From: an uncultured Opitutia bacterium
GTDB taxonomy: Bacteria; Verrucomicrobiota; Verrucomicrobiae; Opitutales; MB11C04
Direction: 5' to 3'
Length of the DNA: 20,903 nt
NCBI GenBank assembly: GCA_913048545.1
Contig: CAJWWH010000018.1
Span: forward strand, 1 to 20,903
A model generated the notes under the pieces. The model did not search any database, was not told the DNA's origin, and saw nothing but the letters and a program-made list of their open reading frames with translations. The position numbers and the translations under genes were made by a program. This document shows, piece by piece, positions 1 to 6,928 of the stretch. The number at the start of each line of letters is the position of its first letter. Position 1 is the first letter of the stretch.

Positions 1-198
1 GGAAAAAAGAAAGTAAAAGATTGGATGATCGACCGAAAATGGGACCAGTATTCAAAAGAAACCGTCCCTTTGATCGTAAACAATAATAATCAAATAATGT
101 GGATACCGGGGTTCCCTCCGGCCAAGGAGTGCTCAATCAACAGACCATCCGGAAAAGTAATCCGTTTGACTTACCACCAATCAAGCTCATTATGTTAG
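1..198 (+). CDS. tilS: tRNA(Ile)-lysidine synthetase TilS, C-terminal end (partial)
   Basis: The frame is open from base 1 to a TAG at 196-198 and gives 65 residues, beginning GKKKVKDWMIDRKWD and continuing with VPLIVNNNNQIMWIPG. The pattern of a basic K-K-x-K start, a W-x-x-D-R/K stretch, then P-L-(I/L)-V, I-x-W-(I/V)-P-G and a trailing beta segment is that of the C-terminal substrate-recognition domain of TilS. TilS adds lysine to C34 of tRNA-Ile(CAU) so that it reads AUA. The catalytic PP-loop domain lies outside the window. The tilS-ftsH adjacency is common in bacteria and supports the call. Only 3 nt separate the stop from the ftsH start, so the two are probably cotranscribed. The call rests on a short tail plus context. 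Confidence 0.8.
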   Translation, partial: GKKKVKDWMIDRKWDQYSKETVPLIVNNNNQIMWIPGFPPAKECSINRPSGKVIRLTYHQSSSLC

Positions 199-201
199 GT
201 T

Positions 202-2241
202 GTGGAAAATAATTCGAATAAAGACGGTGAAGAAAAGCCGAAAAACTTTCATCCAAAAGTCTTGCTCATTTGGTTAGCAATTCTCGCTGCTATCATAGGC
301 TTGGCTATGGTGCAATCTCAGGAAATTAGCCAATCCGAAAGCTATGTCACTACGGTAAACGATCTGATCCTCGAAGCCAAGGACGGAAACATTGAAATGG
401 CGATTATTGAAAGCGATCCGAAGGGTGGGGAAGAGTGGTATGCGATCCAAGGTAATTTTAAAAATCCCAATGTAATTTCATCAGACAGTGGTAAAGATTA
501 TCAATTATCGCCTTTTTATGTCAAAGGAAGGGTTACGGAATCAGAGTATAAGGAGTTGAGAAGACTGCTTGGGGATAAATTGTCTGAGAAGCCCTCAAGC
601 ACAATTTGGACAGATTTACTGTTCAGTCTTCTTCCATTTTTGCTCATAATTGGCTTGTTATATTTCCTTTTTGTCAGGCAGTTGCGAATGGCAGGTAAAG
701 GGGCACTCAATTTCGGTAAAAGCAAAGCTAAATTGCTCACCCGAGAGAATGAAAAGATCGTATTTGACAATGTTGCGGGTTGCGATGAGGCAAAAGAAGA
801 AGTTTCTGAGATTGTTGACTTCCTAAAAGATCCAAAAAGATTTCGTAAAATTGGAGGAAAAATTCCCAAAGGTGTTTTAATGGTGGGCCCTCCAGGTACA
901 GGAAAAACCCTACTTGCCAAGGCGGTAGCGGGTGAGGCAGATGTGCCTTTTTTCAGCATTAGTGGTTCTGATTTCGTGGAGATGTTTGTCGGTGTCGGGG
1001 CCGCCCGAGTTCGCGACATGTTCGAGCAGGGAAGAAAAAGTGCTCCCTGCCTCATTTTTATTGATGAAATCGACGCTGTCGGAAGACAGCGCGGTGCCGG
1101 ACTAGGTGGAGGCAATGATGAGCGCGAGCAAACACTTAATTCACTTTTGGTTGAAATGGATGGCTTTGACGGACACGAAGGAGTAATTATTATTGCGGCA
1201 ACCAACAGACCGGATGTGCTTGATAACGCATTGCTACGGCCCGGTCGATTTGATCGTCAGGTTGTAATCGATCTGCCTGATATGGAAGGAAGAGAAGCTA
1301 TTTTAAAAGTTCACGCAAAGAAAATTAAGTTATCAGACGATGTTGATTTAAATTCTCTCGCCCGTGCGACTGCAGGGTTTTCAGGGGCTGATTTAGCGAA
1401 TCTACTCAATGAAGGTGCCTTGATTGCTGCACGCAGACGAAAGAAAATGGCAGAGAAAATCGATTTGGATGATGCCCGTGAGAAAATTTCTTTCGGTACA
1501 GAACGGAGAAGGGTAATGGATGACGAGGATCGTAAAATTATTGCCTATCATGAAGCGGGGCATGCAATTGTGCAGGCAATAGTTGATGATGGGTTACTCC
1601 CAATCCACAAAGTTACTATTATTCCCCGCGGGCAGAGCCTAGGTAGTACGATGTTTACTCCCAAGAAAGACATTCTCAATCACAGTAAACGGAGGGTACT
1701 TAATCAGGTTTGTTGCGCAATGGGAGGAAGAGCTGCGGAAGAAATTGAAATTGGCGATGTCACGAGCGGTGCTGCTGGGGATATAAGAATGGCCACCAAC
1801 ATAGCACGTAGCATGGTGTGTGACTGGGGTATGAGCGATCTGGGAATGATATCATTTGGCGATAAGCAGGATCAGGTGTTCCTAGGCAAGGAACTCTCGA
1901 GGGCCCAGAATTACAGTGAGGAGACGGCACAGAAGATCGATTATGCGATCAAGGAGATTATCGATGACCAGTATACCCGGGCGAAGGATATTTTAAACGA
2001 AAACATCAAAGCATTGCACACTTCTGCGGCCGCATTGCTGGAGCATGAAACTATTGAAGGTAAACACATTCATGAGATTCTCGATCAGGGTGAAATTGTT
2101 TCTCCTATCATCAAATCTGAGCCTCTAAGTCAGCAGGGCAAGGAATCTGAGGATGATCAAAAGAAGAGTGAAACCGAGGAAAGTAAATCAAAGGATGATG
2201 AACTTGGCCACGGTCAAGAACCAGTGGGCATACCTGCTTGA
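202..2241 (+). CDS. ftsH: ATP-dependent zinc metalloprotease FtsH
   Basis: This 679-residue inner-membrane AAA+ protease degrades misfolded and regulatory membrane and cytosolic proteins as a hexamer. Domains in order: a transmembrane helix at about 19-37, a small periplasmic domain, a second helix at about 138-158, then the AAA module with Walker A GPPGTGKT (229-236), Walker B LIFIDEID and the second region of homology ([20 protein letters not shown]). The peptidase has the zinc motif HEAGH (450-454) and the downstream Asp in SGAAGDI that supplies the third zinc ligand. The last ~50 residues are a highly charged K/E/D/S tail. The start is GTG at 202: an in-frame TAG at 196-198 rules out anything further upstream, and the ribosome-binding site is weak. 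It lies directly behind tilS. Confidence 0.98.
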   Translation: MENNSNKDGEEKPKNFHPKVLLIWLAILAAIIGLAMVQSQEISQSESYVTTVNDLILEAKDGNIEMAIIESDPKGGEEWYAIQGNFKNPNVISSDSGKDYQLSPFYVKGRVTESEYKELRRLLGDKLSEKPSSTIWTDLLFSLLPFLLIIGLLYFLFVRQLRMAGKGALNFGKSKAKLLTRENEKIVFDNVAGCDEAKEEVSEIVDFLKDPKRFRKIGGKIPKGVLMVGPPGTGKTLLAKAVAGEADVPFFSISGSDFVEMFVGVGAARVRDMFEQGRKSAPCLIFIDEIDAVGRQRGAGLGGGNDEREQTLNSLLVEMDGFDGHEGVIIIAATNRPDVLDNALLRPGRFDRQVVIDLPDMEGREAILKVHAKKIKLSDDVDLNSLARATAGFSGADLANLLNEGALIAARRRKKMAEKIDLDDAREKISFGTERRRVMDDEDRKIIAYHEAGHAIVQAIVDDGLLPIHKVTIIPRGQSLGSTMFTPKKDILNHSKRRVLNQVCCAMGGRAAEEIEIGDVTSGAAGDIRMATNIARSMVCDWGMSDLGMISFGDKQDQVFLGKELSRAQNYSEETAQKIDYAIKEIIDDQYTRAKDILNENIKALHTSAAALLEHETIEGKHIHEILDQGEIVSPIIKSEPLSQQGKESEDDQKKSETEESKSKDDELGHGQEPVGIPA

Positions 2242-2305
2242 GTTTACTTTTCTGAGGTGTAATTTTCTTGCCAAAAATTCTTCATTTGTTAATTTATGAA
2301 TCATT

Positions 2306-2461
2306 ATGAGCAGACATCCAAGTTTTAAGCCTCCTGGAGGATTAGCAGTCAAACGAAATGTACTGAAGCGTTTTGAGCGCGTTGAACTTTTGCGACAAAG
2401 AGGACAGTGGAAAGAAGGGGATCGAGTAGTTTCCTTGATTAAAACAAAGCCTGCTGAGTAG
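2306..2461 (+). CDS. Small basic protein, Verrucomicrobia/Chlamydiae type (51 aa)
   Basis: ATG at 2306 opens a 51-residue frame starting MSRHPSFKPPGGLAVKRNVL and continuing with KRFERVELLRQRGQWKEGD, ending at TAG 2459-2461. The M-S-x-H-P-S start, K-R-N-V-L-x-R-x-E-R-(V/I)-E core and G-x-W-x-E-G-D segment match my recollection of a conserved, very basic family found mainly in Verrucomicrobia, Chlamydiae and relatives (TIGR04137-like). A ribosome-linked role has been suspected, but I know of no firm function. It is a stand-alone gene between ftsH and the convergent cutA, whose stop lies 6 nt away. The family match is the strongest single hint to the phylum. Confidence 0.82.
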   Translation: MSRHPSFKPPGGLAVKRNVLKRFERVELLRQRGQWKEGDRVVSLIKTKPAE

Positions 2462-2467
2462 TTAAAT

Positions 2468-2782
2468 TCATGTCGGGTTGTTCACCCATTGGAAAAACTC
2501 ATCTGAACTCCCCGCCGCCCAATATACCCATTGAGGATTTTCATATTGGTGTTCCTTTTTGAGTGCACTATAAACTCCCTCTTGATTTTCCGTCTTGAAC
2601 TTAAGAACTACCCGCCATTCCTGTGTTTCCTGTGTCTCGTTCTCCCAAATGTATTGCGATACAATCGGCCCCTCGACCTGCCCGCAGGCTATTAAACCTT
2701 TATTAAGCAGTATTTTAATCATATTCAATGCATCCTGTTTTTGGTTACATGTCGTCAGTCCAATATACACCTTCCCATTCAT
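2468..2782 (-). CDS. cutA: CutA-like divalent cation tolerance protein
   Basis: The minus-strand gene encodes 104 residues, the usual CutA length. The family pattern is visible: an N-terminal strand VYIGLTTC, an alpha helix with ALNMIKILLNKGLIACGQ (compare the A-x-x-x-V-x-x-x-L-A-A-C motif of CutA), a central strand SQYIWENE (the S-x-Y-x-W-x-x motif), a V-V-L-K-F-K-T strand, and the C-terminal EHQYENPQWVYW (compare H-P-Y-x-x-P-E/Q). CutA proteins form very stable ferredoxin-like trimers. Copper or other divalent metal tolerance has been reported in Escherichia coli, but the physiological role is uncertain. The gene converges on the small basic protein gene and diverges from rpoZ across a short AT-rich spacer. 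ATG at 2780-2782 is the natural start. Confidence 0.85.
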   Translation of the reverse strand: MNGKVYIGLTTCNQKQDALNMIKILLNKGLIACGQVEGPIVSQYIWENETQETQEWRVVLKFKTENQEGVYSALKKEHQYENPQWVYWAAGSSDEFFQWVNNPT

Positions 2783-2824
2783 CTTGTTATAAATTCATTG
2801 CAATTATTTTTAAATTATTCATTA

Positions 2825-2830
2825 TATAAT
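2825..2830 (+). promoter_or_regulatory. Possible -10 box in the cutA/rpoZ divergent spacer
   Basis: The 86-nt spacer between the divergent cutA and rpoZ starts is strongly AT-rich and holds a perfect TATAAT at 2825-2830 on the plus strand, 38 nt before the rpoZ GTG. A TTGCAA at 2798-2803 could serve as the -35, though the spacing of 21 nt is long. AT-rich sequence gives such boxes by chance, so this is only a candidate. Confidence 0.3.
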
Positions 2831-2868
2831 TTTTAATTAACACTTGACCCAAAAGCCCAATTACCATT

Positions 2869-3084
2869 GTGAGAGACGAATATTTAAAAGAAGCTCAAAA
2901 GATCATCGAAGATCCTAATACATTAATAAATGTGGTGTCTCGCCGTTCCAAGCAACTCAAATTTGGTAATAAACCATTGGTTGAATCCTTGGAGAAATTA
3001 GAACCTGAGGATATTGCTTTACGAGAAATCATTGAAGGCAAGATTTCCTACTTGGAATGGGAAGATCGAACCCCCGAAGGCTAA
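2869..3084 (+). CDS. rpoZ: DNA-directed RNA polymerase omega subunit
   Basis: A 71-residue protein starting at GTG 2869. The stretch VSRRSKQLKFGNKPLV followed by LEPEDIALREIIEGKISY is the omega core: the (A/S)-R-R-x-x-Q-L box, then a P-x-x-I-A-x-x-E-I-x-x-G-K motif. Omega helps fold and assemble the beta-prime subunit and contributes to ppGpp response in many bacteria. The protein is short, as is usual outside Proteobacteria. I saw no Shine-Dalgarno before the GTG; the preceding bases read CAATTACCATT. It stands at the head of rpoZ-smpB-trmL, 56 nt ahead of smpB. The final codons and stop are part of a potential RNA hairpin (listed separately). Confidence 0.88.
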   Translation: MRDEYLKEAQKIIEDPNTLINVVSRRSKQLKFGNKPLVESLEKLEPEDIALREIIEGKISYLEWEDRTPEG

Positions 3085-3127
3085 GGGTTCGTCCTCATCC
3101 TTCTAGCCTCTCCCTGATATAGGGGAG
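3067..3127 (+). promoter_or_regulatory. Possible H-type pseudoknot and hairpin across the rpoZ stop codon, before smpB
   Basis: Stem 1 pairs 3067-3073 (CGAACCC) with 3085-3091 (GGGTTCG), 7 perfect pairs. Its 11-nt loop holds AGGCTA (3078-3083), which is exactly complementary to TAGCCT at 3104-3109. The linker lengths (4, 1 and 12 nt) suit an H-type pseudoknot. The rpoZ TAA (3082-3084) is inside it. A further hairpin pairs CTCCC (3110-3114) with GGGAG (3123-3127), which would cover the only Shine-Dalgarno-like GGGGAG ahead of the smpB GTG. No U-run follows, so it does not look like an intrinsic terminator. The pairing is seen directly; function is inferred. Confidence 0.4.
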
Positions 3128-3140
3128 AACAGTACATACC

Positions 3141-3620
3141 GTGTCGAAAAAAAAGAAAAATTCGAGCGTACCACCTGTCCTGACCAATGCAAAGGCCCGG
3201 CATAAATATGTACTGTTGGATAAATACGAAGCTGGAGTGGTTCTAAGCGGTACTGAAGTGAAATCAGTACGGGCGGGAAATGCGCAAATTACTGAATCAT
3301 ATGCCAGATTCATTAAAAATGAACTCTTTCTTTTTAATGCTCATATTGCAGAATATGAATTTGGCGGAGAAGAAAATCACCCCACACAACGACCTCGCAA
3401 ACTGCTTCTAAAAAGAAAGGAACTGGAACGATTAAAAGTTGAAGTTGAGGCTGCCGGAAAAGCTCTTGTTCCGATAAAACTTTATTTCAAGAATGCACTG
3501 ATCAAATGCGAAATTGCGGTGGGTTTCGGCAAGAATGTTCGCGATAAAAGGCAGGACCTCAAAAAGCAGGTGGCTCAACGAGAGGCAGATCAAGCACTTA
3601 AAAATGCAATCAAACGGTGA
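3141..3620 (+). CDS. smpB: SsrA (tmRNA)-binding protein SmpB
   Basis: A 159-residue protein. After a lysine-rich leader come N-x-x-A-x-H-x-Y (NAKARHKYVLLDKYEAG), the oligonucleotide-binding barrel start with GVVLSGTEVKSVRAGNA, a central Y-x-x-x-x-x-x-x-H-x-P-x-R-x-R-K-L-L-L segment, and the C-terminal VRDKRQDLKKQVAQRE tail that is basic and helical. These are diagnostic of SmpB, which carries tmRNA to stalled ribosomes for trans-translation. The start is GTG at 3141. A purine-rich GGGGAG at 3122-3127 is the nearest ribosome-binding candidate but is rather far (13 nt). The gene overlaps trmL by 4 nt (GTGA), implying translational coupling. The tmRNA gene ssrA is not in the window. Confidence 0.96.
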   Translation: MSKKKKNSSVPPVLTNAKARHKYVLLDKYEAGVVLSGTEVKSVRAGNAQITESYARFIKNELFLFNAHIAEYEFGGEENHPTQRPRKLLLKRKELERLKVEVEAAGKALVPIKLYFKNALIKCEIAVGFGKNVRDKRQDLKKQVAQREADQALKNAIKR

Positions 3621-4069
3621 TTGATATAATTCTACTCCACCCGGAAATACCCCAAAATACTGGCAGTATCGGAAGGATTTGTGCTTTTTCTGGAAGTCGG
3701 CTCCATCTCATCCATCCATTGGGATTTGAAATTAACGACAAAAACCTGAGGCGGGCTGGATTAGATTACTGGAATGCACTGAAAGTATTTGAGTACCAAA
3801 GTTGGGATGAATTTTTGAGTTCGGAAAGAAAACCTAGGCGCATTCATCTTTTTACCACCCATGCGAAGAAAACATTATGGGAAGTTGAATTTAAAATGAA
3901 TGATGGTTTGCTTTTCGGTAATGAGGGTAAGGGTGCACCCGATGAAATCCATAAATGGGCTGAAGGTCATCGAGTTACCATACCAAGATTTCATGACGGA
4001 CTCCGGTCATTAAACCTTGCAGTATCAGTTGGAATTGCAACCTACGAAGCGATCCGACAAATTTCTTAA
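3617..4069 (+). CDS. trmL: tRNA (cytidine(34)-2'-O)-methyltransferase TrmL
   Basis: A 150-residue single-domain SPOUT methyltransferase of the expected length. Visible motifs are the N-terminal ILLHPEIPQNTGSIGR, the motif-2 LLFGNEGKG, and the knot motif RSLNLAVSVGIATYE, together forming the trefoil-knot SAM site. TrmL methylates the ribose 2'-O of the wobble C/U in tRNA-Leu isoacceptors using S-adenosylmethionine. The start is GTG at 3617, overlapping the smpB stop as GTGA. It closes the rpoZ-smpB-trmL run, and a 22-nt stretch separates its stop from the open frame of the following glycosyltransferase. I saw no hairpin terminator after it. Confidence 0.93.
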   Translation: MIDIILLHPEIPQNTGSIGRICAFSGSRLHLIHPLGFEINDKNLRRAGLDYWNALKVFEYQSWDEFLSSERKPRRIHLFTTHAKKTLWEVEFKMNDGLLFGNEGKGAPDEIHKWAEGHRVTIPRFHDGLRSLNLAVSVGIATYEAIRQIS

Positions 4070-4091
4070 TAATATATTAAAGTAAAAAAGC

Positions 4092-5120
4092 ATTACTAAA
4101 TTCAGTCCATCCGTTTCGATTATATTACCGTTCAAGGACGCTGTGAAAACAGTGTCAGATTGTATTCACTCCATTCAGGCACAGTCCCTTGACTCATGGG
4201 AACTGATTGCAATAGACGACTCCTCCAAAGACGGAACCCTGGAAAAAGTCCTTTGTTTTGCTGAAAATGATCCAAGGATTAAAGTTTACCGCAATCAAGG
4301 GGAAGGCATTGTGGATGCATTAAACAATGCCATAGATTTATCAGTTGGGGGATTCATCGCCCGGATGGATGCGGATGATATTATGCATCAGGATAGACTG
4401 TCCCTGCAGTCTGAATTTCTGATCAATAATGAAAGTATTGGGCTAGTTTCTTCGCTTGTATCCTACAAGGGGAACAATGAAGCAGATTCCCGCGGTTATC
4501 AAAATTATGTAAATTGGATCAATACGCTGAAAGAACCAGAAGAAATTTCGTGCAATCGCTTTATCGAAAGCCCTGTCGCACATCCGTCGGTAATGTTTAG
4601 AAAAGAACTGCTTACATTATTTGGGTGTTACCGAAAAGGTGAATTTCCCGAAGATTATGAATTGTGGCTAAGGTTTTTGAAAAACGGGGTAAAAATGGCA
4701 AAGATTAATCGTTATTTACTGATTTGGAATGATCATGCCAATAGATTATCAAGAAATGACCAGCGATATAAACTTTCCGCTTTCCAAAAAATTAAAGCCC
4801 AATATGTCACTCACTGGATAACGGAGCGTGAAATTCCCCAAGTTCCTGTTCATGCCTGGGGGTATGGAAAGAATGCCAGAAAACAGGCGAAATTCCTGAA
4901 GCAATGTGGAGTTAATATAAAAGTAGCCTATGAAACTGATTCGAAAAAATTGGGTCACAACGAAGACGGAGTTGAAATCGTACATTATGAAAGGATACCC
5001 GAGAAAGGAAAGGTCTTCATCCTCATATTGATTGGATCAATGGGGATCCGTCCTGAAATCGGTCAATACCTGACAGACAGAGGTCACCAAAACGGAAAAG
5101 ACTATCTGTTCCTGGCATAA
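4092..5120 (+). CDS. Family 2 glycosyltransferase with a C-terminal Rossmann-like domain
   Basis: A GT-A inverting glycosyltransferase. From GTG at 4143 the frame reads 325 residues, but the codons just upstream (from an in-frame TAA at 4083) encode SVSIILPFKDAVKTVSDC, the standard first beta strand of this family, so the true protein begins earlier. There is no ATG, GTG or TTG there; the only plausible initiator is ATT at 4092, used as the start here (342 residues). Counting from GTG 4143, visible motifs are IDDSSKDGT (25-31 region), the DxD metal/nucleotide-sugar site in ARMDADD (75-79), and the catalytic-region ED in EDYELWLRFL (170-171). From about residue 236 a separate module begins HAWGYGKNARKQAKFLKQ, resembling a nucleotide-binding G-x-G turn. 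Acceptor and donor are unknown; the DUF1080 gene follows on the same strand. Confidence 0.85.
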   Translation: MTKFSPSVSIILPFKDAVKTVSDCIHSIQAQSLDSWELIAIDDSSKDGTLEKVLCFAENDPRIKVYRNQGEGIVDALNNAIDLSVGGFIARMDADDIMHQDRLSLQSEFLINNESIGLVSSLVSYKGNNEADSRGYQNYVNWINTLKEPEEISCNRFIESPVAHPSVMFRKELLTLFGCYRKGEFPEDYELWLRFLKNGVKMAKINRYLLIWNDHANRLSRNDQRYKLSAFQKIKAQYVTHWITEREIPQVPVHAWGYGKNARKQAKFLKQCGVNIKVAYETDSKKLGHNEDGVEIVHYERIPEKGKVFILILIGSMGIRPEIGQYLTDRGHQNGKDYLFLA

Positions 5121-5193
5121 ATCAGGAATAAACCAAGTTTTTTATTTGATCATTAGGTAATCTGTCTTGAACTTTAGGAATCTTCAAATCCTC

Positions 5194-6483
5194 ATGAATA
5201 AAATAATCCTTCTTCTTTTTTTAAGTCACCTGCCTCTGTACGGAGAATCTCCCCACGATGGTTTTATCCCCTTATTCAACGGGAAAAATCTAGATGGCTG
5301 GTGGGGATTAAAAACCGAGGATCCGAACAAATGGATGAATCTTTCAGTGAAAGAAATGAAATTGAAGTGGCAGGCCAGTCAAAAAGATATAAGGAGGCAC
5401 TGGAGAGTGGAAGATGGAATGCTGGTTAATGACGGAAAAGGATTATTCCTTTCGACTGAAAAAAACTATGGCGATTTTGAACTAAAACTTGAGTACAAAA
5501 CCGTGGCAGGTGCTGATAGCGGAATTTACTTAAGAGGGGTACCCCAAGTACAAATTTGGGATACCACCGAGGCGGGAGGAAAATGGAAACTCGGAGCCGA
5601 CAAGGGCTCGGGCGGGCTATGGAATAATGGACCGAAAGGAGTACGGGGACGCGACCCGCTCCTGCATGCGGATCAACCATTCGATAAGTGGAATCACTTT
5701 CACATCACAATGACAGGAAACCTTGTATCTGTCAGGTTGAACGAAAAACTTGTCGTCCATCGGGCCCCGCTATTGAATTACTGGGACAGAAAAACTGAAA
5801 TTTCGAAACGCAAACCACTCACAAGCAAAGGTCCGATTCAATTGCAAACGCATGGCGGAGAAATACGTTGGAGAAACATATTCATAAAAGAGTTGGAGCC
5901 TAATTGTTGCGGAGAAGAAGAATTTGAGCCTATATTCAACGGTGTAAATTTCAACGGTTGGAAGGGGCCTGTTCAAAATTACGAAATAATCAATCAATCC
6001 ATACAATGCATTCAAGGCAAAGGAGGAACGATTTATACGGAAGAAGAATATGATGATTTTGTCGTCAAATTTGAGTTCAAACTTCCTCCTGGTGGAAACA
6101 ATGGCCTCGCAATTCGTTATCCCGGCAAGGGAAATGCCGCATACGATGGAATGTGTGAAATTCAGGTGCTTGACAGTGAGCACAAACGTTATGTCAAATT
6201 GGACCCAAGGCAATACCATGGCTCAGCATATGGACTGACCGCAGCACGAAGGGGGTTTCTCAGGCAAACCGGAGAATGGAATAATCAGGAGGTCACGGTT
6301 GTGGGTTCTCGCATCATTGTTCTTTTAAATGGCAATTTAATTTTAGATTCGGACTTATCCCACATTGATTCATATATGGCCGGAAAAAAGCATCCCGGTC
6401 TATCCAGAAGTCGCGGTCATTTTGGTTTCGCGGGTCATAACGACCCGGTAAGTTTTCGGAATATTAAAATCAAGAGAATCTGA
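5194..6483 (+). CDS. Secreted tandem DUF1080 (3-keto-disaccharide hydrolase) protein
   Basis: ATG at 5194 gives 429 residues and puts a clean signal peptide first (MNKIILLLFLSHLPLYGES). A TTG at 5167 would add nine residues ahead of it and is less likely. Two copies of the concanavalin-like DUF1080 fold follow. Copy one, about 24-235, starts FIPLFNGKNLDGWWG and has DFELKLEYKTVAGADSGIYLRG and a WNHFHIT strand. Copy two, about 243-429, starts FEPIFNGVNFNGWKG and has DDFVVKFEFKLPPGGNNGLAIR and ends in a VSFRNIKIKRI strand. Related proteins cleave 3-keto-glycosides after oxidation of sugars, and they are abundant in Verrucomicrobia and Planctomycetes. The substrate cannot be read from sequence. 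Location is inferred as periplasmic or exported. Confidence 0.85.
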   Translation: MNKIILLLFLSHLPLYGESPHDGFIPLFNGKNLDGWWGLKTEDPNKWMNLSVKEMKLKWQASQKDIRRHWRVEDGMLVNDGKGLFLSTEKNYGDFELKLEYKTVAGADSGIYLRGVPQVQIWDTTEAGGKWKLGADKGSGGLWNNGPKGVRGRDPLLHADQPFDKWNHFHITMTGNLVSVRLNEKLVVHRAPLLNYWDRKTEISKRKPLTSKGPIQLQTHGGEIRWRNIFIKELEPNCCGEEEFEPIFNGVNFNGWKGPVQNYEIINQSIQCIQGKGGTIYTEEEYDDFVVKFEFKLPPGGNNGLAIRYPGKGNAAYDGMCEIQVLDSEHKRYVKLDPRQYHGSAYGLTAARRGFLRQTGEWNNQEVTVVGSRIIVLLNGNLILDSDLSHIDSYMAGKKHPGLSRSRGHFGFAGHNDPVSFRNIKIKRI

Positions 6484-6564
6484 GAAATCATTAGTGCCTT
6501 CACGAACGAAGCGATCTACGCTTAGTCCATAACCCTTGAGAATGAGAGAGGAATTAATGATTTC
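6484..6564. repeat. 10-bp inverted repeat with 61-nt spacer, downstream of the DUF1080 gene
   Basis: GAAATCATTA at 6484-6493 is matched exactly in reverse complement at 6555-6564 (TAATGATTTC). Between them AAGCG (6509-6513) and CGCTT (6519-6523) form a second short inverted repeat. The element begins at the base after the DUF1080 stop codon. It could be a 3' RNA structure, but no U-run follows, so it is not a canonical terminator. Confidence 0.3.
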
Positions 6565-6622
6565 GTTCATTTTTGGGTGTAAGCGTTTTTCAAGCTTTTA
6601 AATTTTAATGAAACAATTTCAA

Positions 6623-6832
6623 TCATTGTACATCTAATATAATCAGCATTCTTAAAATCATCACTTCACTGCCAGTGAATCCAATAGTGACAAACAATGA
6701 AACCCAAAAGATTTTACCATAAAGAGCATAATTTCGGGCAAAGAAAATAACCGGGAGAATGCCAAGCCTAATTAGGCATAGGGTATTAATCAGGAGCATA
6801 AACCAACCGATGATGTGCATCCATAGTGGCAT
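6623..6832 (-). CDS. Possible small membrane protein (69 aa)
   Basis: A minus-strand frame of 69 residues starting at ATG 6830-6832. It is almost entirely hydrophobic, with two or three membrane segments: WMHIIGWFMLLINTLCLI running into LGILPVIFFA, a short polar hinge RNYALYGK, then IFWVSLFVTIGFTG followed by VMILRMLIIL. I do not recognise a family. It lies in an otherwise empty 445-nt space between the DUF1080 gene and the LRR gene, on the opposite strand to both, and is not a shadow of another gene. The composition is membrane-like, but AT-rich noncoding DNA can also give hydrophobic readings, so the call is tentative. Confidence 0.45.
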   Translation of the reverse strand: MPLWMHIIGWFMLLINTLCLIRLGILPVIFFARNYALYGKIFWVSLFVTIGFTGSEVMILRMLIILDVQ

Positions 6833-6928
6833 CCCTTAGGTGCTAATGAATTTATTCAATCTTACAACGGAAAAACCTCTTACAGAGACAAGATTGCTTC
6901 AATTCATCAAATAAGATATGAGTGAATT

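Noticed and set aside
516..1205. Long open frame on the minus strand inside ftsH (229 codons)
   Set aside because: It lies fully opposite ftsH, which has unmistakable motifs, and its translation is Ser/Pro-rich low-complexity with no family features.
5770..6219. 149-codon minus-strand frame within the DUF1080 gene
   Set aside because: It overlaps a gene with clear domain structure and shows no recognisable domain or start context.
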